The notes under the pieces are model-generated. The model had not been told where the DNA came from. It made no database searches and saw only the letters and a list, made by a program, of their open reading frames with translations. From the NCBI GenBank assembly GCA_015852425.1, contig JAAAIG010000592.1, forward strand, positions 12,724-24,470: a stretch of 11,747 nucleotides of DNA, in the 5' to 3' direction. This document shows, one piece after another, positions 1 through 6,650 of the stretch. The DNA comes from Gryganskiella cystojenkinii. Its lineage: Eukaryota; Mortierellomycota; Mortierellomycetes; Mortierellales; Mortierellaceae. How positions within the stretch are numbered: position 1 is the first letter of the stretch; each line of letters opens with the position of its first letter. Position numbers and translations under genes: made by a program.

Positions 1-441
1 AAGGGCGTAGACCAACAAGGAGGGGCAGGAAAAAAATGTGTTGCCATGAGAGGTCGGACCGAGCATTTGTCTATTGGGATCGGATCCTATTCAAATCTAG
101 GACGTTGCTCAATCGATTAGAATTCCTGGCGGTCCATCAAACCTGTGAACCTAGACCTACTCTTGTTTCGATTGAGTAAGAGTGCTTCCACCAAGACACT
201 CTCGTCACTGGCACTGGCACTGGCAGGTCCTGCAAACAGCGGAAAAAGATTATTTCCTTGGGACGCCGTCCTTGATTGTGCTCTCTCTCTCACTGAAAGT
301 CGTAAAAAACGAGACTTCTTATATCGAACGTTTTGTCGATGAGACCCCCAAGCATTGTGCGGTCGGATCTCACCATCGCCTTCTTTGTTCTGTTTTCTGT
401 TTCCACACTTAGGCATCATGTCATGCAATCAATGGAATCAC
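1..441. other. Left edge, no intact gene; possible older part of the LRR pseudogene
   Basis: No convincing intact gene is visible. Short open stretches exist on both strands but none has a recognisable domain. Some + strand fragments are weakly LRR-like, for example LEFLAVH near 117-137. They may be an eroded 5' part of the pseudogene that follows, but this cannot be shown by eye. A hexamer, ACTGGC, is repeated three times in tandem at 207-224. Confidence 0.4.
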
Positions 442-909
442 TCTGAACCAAAGCTCGGGACCTTGAAAATTGTATTGTCCCATCGAATGACCAGTGTCGC
501 CTGCAATTTCGGAATCTACAACCAAACCGTATTAGATTTTTTCCCTACCTAAAGACCTTGGATATAGGTCTGAAAAAAAGTCGAGGACTGGCGAGATTGT
601 CAACTCTTACGGTTTTGGTTCCTTGAACAACAGGTCCACTTGACCTCCAAGTATTATTTCCACAGTTCTCGTGCCTCAGTTCGGAGGTCAAAGGACATCG
701 GTACCCCTGAAACGCGTCGGGATCATGATGGATCCTGCAGATGCGGTCTCATTTCCATCCTCGGCTGGCTGTCATTGCCTCGAAGAGCTTGATATATAGC
801 ACGGGAATGGGATGCTGATCAGTATGGTGCAACTCTTTGGTGCAATCAAATGAATTTGATTCTTTCTAGAAAACCCGGATTTCAAAAAATTCTCGTGACG
901 CGTAAATAG
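442..909 (+). pseudogene. Decayed F-box/LRR-type leucine-rich-repeat gene fragment
   Basis: Three consecutive + strand stretches read as LRR segments but lie in different frames separated by stops. The stretch 442-546 includes LGTLKIVL and ends VLDFFP. After a one-base slip at a run of six T (537-542), 546-623 continues with YLKTLDIGL and LARLSTLTVLV and then meets TGA at 624. In a third frame, 707-796 contains LKRVGIMM and CLEELDI and ends at TAG 797. A fourth frame is open to TAG 907, and SSLRVLV follows at 910. The spacing of Leu-x-x-Leu-x-Leu units resembles LRR proteins such as the F-box protein at 4063-6159. No F-box is visible here, so family membership is inferred. Alternatives are an unannotated multi-intron gene or chance. 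The stops and frame changes have no splice sites around them that I could recognise, which favours decay. Confidence 0.42.
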
Positions 910-969
910 AGTTCCTTGCGAGTGTTGGTGGCGAATCTGGAGAAGAATGGCGGAGTACTTGTAGTTACT

Positions 970-1460
970 GAGAGGGAAAAAGTGTTAATGTACGACTAGG
1001 AGGTGGTTCAATTGGTCATCACGGAACATTTGTTCCCCGGTAAGGACACTCTGGCTGTACTTTCTTACCCATTATTTTTCCTTCCCTCCCTATTTCTCTG
1101 CCTGTTAGTGGGCTGCTCAGCCCGGAAAGCCCATTTTTTTTTTCAATTCCAGCGCAGCCCGGTAATGTCCCCACCCTTCACTTTGATTGGACGCCCAATT
1201 CGATGCGATATGATGTGATGGGTTGAAAAGAGAAATAAGGTAGGAGGCAGAAAATATTTTATTCCCAGGGCTGCCTCTTTGTTCGCCGCGTGCCGCTTGC
1301 CAAGAAGGATATAGCCCCCCTACTATACTTCATTTTTTAGTCAGAAATCCTCCCGGGATGGCTCCACCGCGTACAATATGAACATGTCGCTTTATTAATA
1401 GTCTAGCCGTTTGAACAACATGGCAGCACCATCGTACAAACGTCAATCCTATTTTTCAGA
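970..1460. other. Intergenic and promoter-proximal region upstream of the S41 gene
   Basis: No gene is seen here. A 71-residue + strand open stretch at 1003-1218 is interrupted by a ten-T run and has no domain. The region holds an inverted CCAAT pair (1186-1199) and a 7-bp inverted repeat (GAGGCAG at 1244-1250, CTGCCTC at 1271-1277). It probably carries the distal promoter of the gene starting at 1585. Confidence 0.4.
1186..1199. promoter_or_regulatory. Inverted pair of CCAAT boxes
   Basis: ATTGG at 1186-1190 and CCAAT at 1195-1199 face each other across 4 bp, about 390 bp upstream of the ATG at 1585. CCAAT is the known core of the HAP/NF-Y complex site. Function here is inferred from sequence and position only. 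Confidence 0.3.
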
Positions 1461-1468
1461 TATAAAAA
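1461..1468 (+). promoter_or_regulatory. TATA box of the S41 peptidase gene
   Basis: TATAAAAA lies 124 bp before the ATG at 1585. Transcription would be expected to start near 1490-1500, at the beginning of a purine-poor, A- and C-rich leader (CAACACAACAAACG and following). That leader contains no ATG before 1585, which supports the chosen start codon. Confidence 0.6.
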
Positions 1469-1584
1469 GGGACCCTCTGCTCGCAAATCTCTAATCATCA
1501 ACACAACAAACGAACACAAAAAACAAAACACACAAAACGACAATAACAAACACCTTTATCCCATCCTTCTCATTTTGTTCACAA

Positions 1585-3686
1585 ATGCTTCTGCTTTCTC
1601 TCCAACAAACATTGCTCCTTGTGGGCACCTTTCTCATCCCCTCTGCGTTGTCTGCCCCAAGCACACCCTCCCACCTCGACGCATGTGGACTCCTCGCAAA
1701 TAAGAACGTCTCCTCACTGTCCGTCACCGATGTAGCAAACTGCTACCAAGCCATTCCCTTCAACGATACCCAAGCGAAGACTACCCTCGAGACCGTCCAT
1801 ACTCTCTTCAAGGACTACTACATCTTTACTGATGCCGCACTGAACCCTCGCGCAGTCAAGCCCTTCAAGAACGAACCCTATGATGTTTTGGGGCGATTGG
1901 AGACAATTGGTAGGACCAAGTATACCAGCGATTTCCAGTTCCATATGGATATCCGCACGACGATCGACGCTTTGAAGGATGGGCATGCATCCTATGATGG
2001 TAAGAGGCTGTGTGGCGTTTTTTTAACTCTCTTTTCTGTTAGTGGGGAGAAAACTCAAATTTGTTTGTTATTTTGTTCGATTCTTGAAATTAGTGCATTG
2101 CTACGGCGCATATGCCTTCGTCAACCGGCTCGCTCTCCACGCTCCCGTCGTTAATGGCACCCAGGTAAAAAAAGATGCATGTGCTGTATATATCTCTCTC
2201 TCGCTCTTACATTTATTCTCACAAGCATTAACAAACACATTTTATTCTCTACTCACTTCCTATCTCACAGCAACTTCGTGTGTTCCGTGATACTCACGAT
2301 GACGAATACAAGGGCTGCATTGTCGAAAGGATCAACGGACGACCAGCATGGTCGTACATGAAGAACTGGTCCACTAACGTCCTGGGTTACTCGCACGACC
2401 CCAACGCCCGCCTCAACATTGCATTGGCCACTCAGGTTTACAAGCCCGAAACAGGTCGGTTCGATACCTTTGATGGATTATTCGCCGCCCGCACCGTTCC
2501 CCCCGAGAGCGATGCGATCGAGTACCAACTCCGCTGTGAGGGGGCGTCGAAGCCTGCCAAGATTTCAGGAGAGTGGATTGTTCAGCCTGTGAGCGACGAT
2601 GTTAAATTTGATAGCATTGAGTCTTTTGTCAAGAATGTCTGTCTTGCACCTGAGGATGATGGGTCTGGTCCTGGTCATACCCCTGCTCCTGTCCCTATTC
2701 CTACTCCCTCTCCCAATGGTCCTCATCCTGGTACTGACGTGCAGGAGTTTCCCGGTGCTGAAAAGATCTTAGAGGGCAATGGCACAGTCTTTTACCACCT
2801 CATGGAGCAGCCCCACATCGGTGTCATGGTTATCCATAGTTTCGATATCCCCCCTCCTGAGGTTGAGGGTGAGGTTGTCTTTCAGGGTCTCAAGGCCTTG
2901 CACTCCAGGAATGTGACCAATCTTGTCATCGATTTCCAAGGCAACGTTGGCGGATTCGTCGAACTCTCTGCCATTGTTGTCCAGTTGCTTTTCCCGAACA
3001 AGAGTCCCCTCGACGTCCTGTTGCAAGCCGATCAGCGAGTCACCAAGCCTCTACAGCAAGCAGCCTTGCATGGATACAAGGCCAACAACACCGAGTACAT
3101 GGATGCTTCTCTCCTGGTGGACCTCAAGACCGGTCTCCCTTATAAGGACAACAGTATTTTCTCGCGCCCTGTAACCTTGACCCGTAACGGACGCAAGAAC
3201 CTCTACACCGAGAGAACAGCCCTTCATGTTCCTACCATCTCCCAGTCCCAAGTCGACATCGTCAAGACCTTCGCCTGGACCAACAACGCCAATAACATCC
3301 GTCTCATCACCGACGGGCGTTCCGGATCTGCGACAGGTATGACGACTTACTTCTTGACGAGCGAGCATAACGTCGAGGCATTCGTCGTCGGGGGTACCGC
3401 CGGAGAAGATATGTCCATGTTCTCCTTCGCCGGTGCGTCCGTCCTGGAACTCGCCAATATCCAGCAGACGTACAAGGGTTTGGGTGCTGTCAGTCCCATG
3501 AAGGATGTCCCCTTTGCCACCACGATCCGGTTCTCGTGGCTAGAGGTGTATGCCCGGAACAGTACTATCCCCTTGGAGTATGATGCTGCGCGGTTCAGGA
3601 CCAAGAACCATCTGAATTATTCGATCGAGACATCGTTTGATAGGTCGTCGATGTGGAAGCAGGTTGCTGCCCTGTCCTGGAAGTAA
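1585..3686 (+). CDS. Secreted peptidase S41 family protein (three exons)
   Basis: Exons are 1585-1999, 2094-2164 and 2271-3686, giving 633 residues. Residues 1-24 look like a signal peptide (hydrophobic core, SALSA before the predicted cut after Ala24). About ten N-x-S/T sequons support secretion. An N-terminal region carries DGH (His134), followed closely by a Cys-Tyr pair. A Pro-rich linker (about 289-320) separates it from the S41 catalytic fold. That fold shows the core strand NLVIDFQGNVGG (Asp383 region) and the nucleophile motif GRSGSATG, with Ser515 as predicted nucleophile. The Lys expected about 25 residues later in Ctp-type S41 enzymes is replaced by Glu541 in GGTAGED, so a His134/Ser515/Glu587-type site, as in CPAF-like relatives, is inferred. 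Fungal relatives include UstP-type S41 proteins. The substrate is unknown, and activity is not proved by sequence. The fold assignment is fairly secure; exon ends are predicted from GT-AG sites and frame. Confidence 0.85.
2000..2093 (+). other. Intron 1 of the S41 gene (94 nt)
   Basis: The donor GTAAGA is canonical and the acceptor is TTAG. It interrupts a codon after its first base. Splicing joins DGHASYD to VHCYGAYAF, a compact spacing that fits S41 relatives. A second acceptor ending at 2042, behind TTAAC and a pyrimidine tract, would keep the frame and add 17 residues. Confidence 0.75.
2165..2270 (+). other. Intron 2 of the S41 gene (106 nt)
   Basis: The donor is GTAAAA and the acceptor CTCACAG. 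It lies between codons and joins VNGTQ to QLRVF. ATTAAC near 2226-2231 could be the branch site. A TC-rich tract (about 2190-2215) lies inside it. Without removal, the first-to-third exon frame is broken. Confidence 0.8.
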
Positions 3687-4062
3687 TTAGTGTTTTTTAT
3701 ACCCTTGCCCCTTCCTCTAGTTTCGCCCAATTATTTTATTTGTAGTTCGTGCATCGTGCAAGCAATGAAGCATCTCTTGGCCATAGAAAACATGATTTGT
3801 CCTCCGTGCTCCACCGTATCTACCTATACAAGATAGCTAATGTTAACGTACTCGACGGCGGTGATCATGGCACGCAACACCGGGGCCAAGTCACGTTCAG
3901 CGAGCTTTAGGACACAAAAATGAAATTTGGATGTCATCCAAATTGGTAGTAGACTGTACACTATGCATCAAGAACCGGTATAATAATTGGAAGAACAAAG
4001 AAAAAATGAATGAAAAAAACTTGACATATTATACATAAAAAAAATATAAAAAACTGGTACGA
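3687..4062. other. Convergent 3' intergenic region
   Basis: This stretch separates the 3' ends of the + strand S41 gene and the - strand F-box gene, so it should hold both 3' UTRs and polyadenylation sites. It is AT-rich near 4000-4055. I see no canonical AATAAA on + just after 3686 and no open reading frame of note. Its most striking element is the palindrome at 3924-3944. Confidence 0.6.
3924..3944. repeat. Perfect palindrome, 10-bp arms, 1-bp centre
   Basis: AATTTGGATG (3924-3933) is followed by one T and then its exact reverse complement CATCCAAATT (3935-3944). It sits between two convergent genes. It could be a dimeric protein-binding site or a hairpin in either 3' UTR; nothing in the sequence decides between these. 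Confidence 0.7.
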
Positions 4063-6159
4063 CTAGATATCCGGGGTGATGGTCAAGGTCTCAAGGAATC
4101 GGAACCGGTACTCGAGATATTTTTGCCAGGTCGCGATCCTGGGCTCACGCGTACCGGAATAAATCCTCAGAGTCCTCAAAAATGGTCGTTCGTTCTTGAT
4201 CCACTCGTTCTCGTCTTGGTCTCGGCGGACTGGATCCTTCCTGTCGTGATTGGCCTTGGCGCTTAGCGATAGCAAATCTCGCCGTTCACTCCAGATCACC
4301 GTTCTTTCTAGTAGATCACAGCGGCCCAAGCCCTCAAATAACGAGAGATTATCCAACGCGGTCCCCAGAGAGAACTCCTCCAGCAAGGGTAAAGTGGCCA
4401 GGATTCTTCTCAAGATGACGATCGCCGCCGGGTAGCTCCATCCGCCTTGAACAGGTGGAGTTCCAATGAACCGGTACCCGGATCTCAGTCGTTGCGAAAA
4501 ACGGCCGCCACCGAGATTTCCTGCACCGAGATGTAACGTCGTCAGTGTCGAAGCAAACGGTATGTGTTCTAGAATCCGGGTTGAATCGATTGTGGCCAAG
4601 ATGGCTCCCTCGCCGTCGTTGAATGCATCGACATGCAGGGCATTATAGCCAGTGCGCTCTCGTCTCTCGGGCCGACTCAGGTCTAGTTGCCAGGGACCGA
4701 ATCCAATTCCGAGATCGTTCACGTCCAAGACCTTTAGATGTTTGAAACAAGGCAACAGTAGCATGGAAGAGGTTTGTCGATCAGTGAGTCCCTTTGAGAA
4801 ACTAAATAGTGATATTTCGACTCTGCGCTCTTGGAGTGCCTTGGAAAAGAGTTCAAAATCGACCATGTTAAGGGTCTGGACCTGGATTGTCAGCGAAACA
4901 GACTTCAATGTAAAGCCGGAAGGGACGCTGTTCGGTGCCGGACAACGGTAAGGACGGAATGCATCTACTATCAGGCTCGTGTTCTCGGCACTGAGTGCAA
5001 AAATCGAGAGCTGATCAAGCTCAAGAGGTCGAGTGGCTCCCCTATCGGCTATGCCCACGTATGCTGCCGTTGATGTTGGGAGAGTTGGGATTTCCGCTGT
5101 CGCTGCTGAAGGTGGCAAGGATCCCGTATAAAGCTTAGGGTTGAGACCAGAGACACTAAGACTCTTGAGATTCGGAAAAAGTTGAGCCAGTTTGAACCGC
5201 GGGAGCTTACAGTCAAAGGTCTGGAAATGCTTGATCTTGGGAAAGTCTCGGTGGAGAACCAGCTCCTCCAGCCCGCCTTCCTCCTCGCCCTCCACACCCT
5301 CTGCCTCGTAATGACCATCATCATCTACGTCAGAAAACCTCGTGTTTCGTTTTGCAGCTTCATTTGCAAGATAGGTATCCTTGTCAACAATTTTTTCGGG
5401 TGGCAAGACCGTAAACCCTTGAATCGATAGACTGCTGAGCCTGGGCAACTTGTCAAGTGTCCGCATCAAAACTTCCCAGGGCAAGTACGCACCGGGACCG
5501 TTATCGCTGTCTCGAATCTCGATGGAGAGCGTCTCCAATCCCGGGCAGGCTGCTACTGGTCTTTCTGAGGATCGAAAGGATGCGGGAGGCGAGGAACCAA
5601 GGCCGAGAAGAAGTCTTTCCAGACCATGGTCCCTGGTGAATTCAGAGAGTCTCAATCTTAAACTCTTGAGGTTGATGAAAAGACGAAGCCAGGGAAAGAT
5701 TGTAACTGACGTGTCCGGGATGGGGCTTCCTCCACTATATTCTGAGAATTGAAAGGATTCCAATCCCGTCAGGTGAGAGAACCATTCTTCCAGACCTTGA
5801 GCCTCTTGCCTGTTTCGAGGGTGGCAGTTAAAGAGAGCAAGAGTCTTGACGAGATGACCGGCAGTCTGAATACAAAACGAACGGAAAATATCCTCTCGTG
5901 GAGGCTCCACTGATGTCTTGACCAGCTCCATAGAACCTGCGTGTTCGAGGGCGATTCGAAAGTGTGAGATACAGGCCCGATTGAAACTTTGAGAGACCAG
6001 ACGCATCATACAGAGAGAGCGAGAACCGAGAAAGTCAAGAACGCAACCGGCGAGCTCCGGTATCGAGAAGACCAATTCGCTTGGGGGTAGTCTCTTTGAT
6101 GATTGCGGGAACGGCGTAGATATGTTGGTAGGAGTCGTCATCGAGTCCATTTGGGCCAT
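4063..6159 (-). CDS. F-box/leucine-rich-repeat protein, probable SCF adaptor
   Basis: This intronless gene encodes 698 residues. An F-box-like segment lies at about 29-70 (LVFSIPELAGCVLDFL, then MMRLVSQSFNRAC). It is followed by irregular LRR units, for example NLKSLRLRL (163), GLETLSIEI (207), LSSLSIQGF (241), NLKSLSVSGL (330), LKVLDVNDL (475), TLHLGAG (541), FLRTLRIYSG (660) and FLETLTI (688). An acidic insert (about 277-296, rich in Asp/Glu) interrupts the repeats. F-box proteins of this type bind Skp1 through the F-box and present LRR-bound targets to a cullin ubiquitin ligase; the target here is unknown. The ATG at 6159 was chosen because it is the first after the presumed transcription start, has no ATG in the 170 nt before it, and places the F-box near the N-terminus. 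An in-frame ATG at 6330 would add 57 hydrophobic residues, but that stretch looks like pyrimidine-rich leader. Confidence 0.82.
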   Translation of the reverse strand: MAQMDSMTTPTNISTPFPQSSKRLPPSELVFSIPELAGCVLDFLGSRSLCMMRLVSQSFNRACISHFRIALEHAGSMELVKTSVEPPREDIFRSFCIQTAGHLVKTLALFNCHPRNRQEAQGLEEWFSHLTGLESFQFSEYSGGSPIPDTSVTIFPWLRLFINLKSLRLRLSEFTRDHGLERLLLGLGSSPPASFRSSERPVAACPGLETLSIEIRDSDNGPGAYLPWEVLMRTLDKLPRLSSLSIQGFTVLPPEKIVDKDTYLANEAAKRNTRFSDVDDDGHYEAEGVEGEEEGGLEELVLHRDFPKIKHFQTFDCKLPRFKLAQLFPNLKSLSVSGLNPKLYTGSLPPSAATAEIPTLPTSTAAYVGIADRGATRPLELDQLSIFALSAENTSLIVDAFRPYRCPAPNSVPSGFTLKSVSLTIQVQTLNMVDFELFSKALQERRVEISLFSFSKGLTDRQTSSMLLLPCFKHLKVLDVNDLGIGFGPWQLDLSRPERRERTGYNALHVDAFNDGEGAILATIDSTRILEHIPFASTLTTLHLGAGNLGGGRFSQRLRSGYRFIGTPPVQGGWSYPAAIVILRRILATLPLLEEFSLGTALDNLSLFEGLGRCDLLERTVIWSERRDLLSLSAKANHDRKDPVRRDQDENEWIKNERPFLRTLRIYSGTREPRIATWQKYLEYRFRFLETLTITPDI

Positions 6160-6308
6160 ATCTAGTGTATGCTTTTGCGCGTTGAGAAATGGATGAAGAA
6201 GAGGAGCGGGTGAGAGAGATAGGAGAGAGAAATATGAAATAAAGTGAGATATGATGCTGACACAAAAAAGAGATGAAAAGAAAAGTCGAAACTCGAAAGT
6301 CTGTCCTG

Positions 6309-6317
6309 TTTTAAAAA
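6309..6317 (-). promoter_or_regulatory. TATA-like element of the F-box gene
   Basis: On the minus strand this reads TTTTTAAAA, about 150 bp before the ATG at 6159. If it sets transcription to start about 30 bp downstream, the in-frame ATG at 6330 falls outside the transcript. This is weaker than a canonical TATA box. Confidence 0.3.
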
Positions 6318-6398
6318 GTGGAACGAGCATCAAAACAAAGCCAGCAAACCTTTCCCTTCAAAGCTGAGAGCGCTCCGCCGCACAAAGCGTGGGCAAGG

Positions 6399-6416
6399 TT
6401 CGGCAACTTCGGCAAC
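6399..6416. repeat. Direct repeat TTCGGCAAC x2
   Basis: Two exact, abutting copies of TTCGGCAAC lie 240-257 bp upstream of the F-box protein ATG. They could be a tandem activator site or simple duplication. Confidence 0.6.
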
Positions 6417-6650
6417 TTAAAATAATTGTGTGTTCGCAGAGATTGTTCAGACAACTGCAGACATGGCAAAAAAAATGTCCCACGAAAAGTATGGCAATAA
6501 AGGAAATGATTGGCGCTGTCCTTGTAGAATGTCGCTATCCCCGGATGACTCAGGCATGTCAAAAAAGACGACGAGGATTGATTGTTTAAGGAATAACGAG
6601 TACATTGTTTTCGTTGTATGAGCTGGTATTCTAAGCTGTCATTCTCGTTC

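Larger units (their letters stand above)
6160..6650. other. Promoter and leader of the F-box gene; 3' flank of the next gene
   Basis: Both flanking genes are on the minus strand. The part next to 6159 is a pyrimidine-rich leader on that strand, with a TATA-like TTTTTAAAA complementary to 6309-6317, 150 bp before the ATG. Upstream lie a direct repeat (6399-6416) and an 8-bp palindrome GAGCGCTC (6368-6375). The part near 6650 should contain the 3' UTR of the 6651-10362 gene. I see no additional gene. Confidence 0.5.

Noticed and set aside
117..428. 103-codon minus-strand open stretch at the left edge
   Set aside because: It has low-complexity composition, crosses a hexamer repeat and shows no domain. 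The + strand there shows weak LRR-like traces instead.
1003..1218. 71-codon + strand stretch with a hydrophobic segment
   Set aside because: Its hydrophobicity comes from T-rich DNA including a ten-T run. No domain or neighbouring signal supports it.
3051..3368. 105-codon minus-strand open stretch within S41 exon 3
   Set aside because: It is antisense to the conserved S41 catalytic region and has no domain of its own.
6160..6330. N-terminal extension of the F-box protein from ATG 6330, resembling a signal anchor
   Set aside because: The hydrophobic residues arise from a pyrimidine-rich leader. The TATA-like element lies downstream of that ATG, and F-box proteins of this kind are not secreted.
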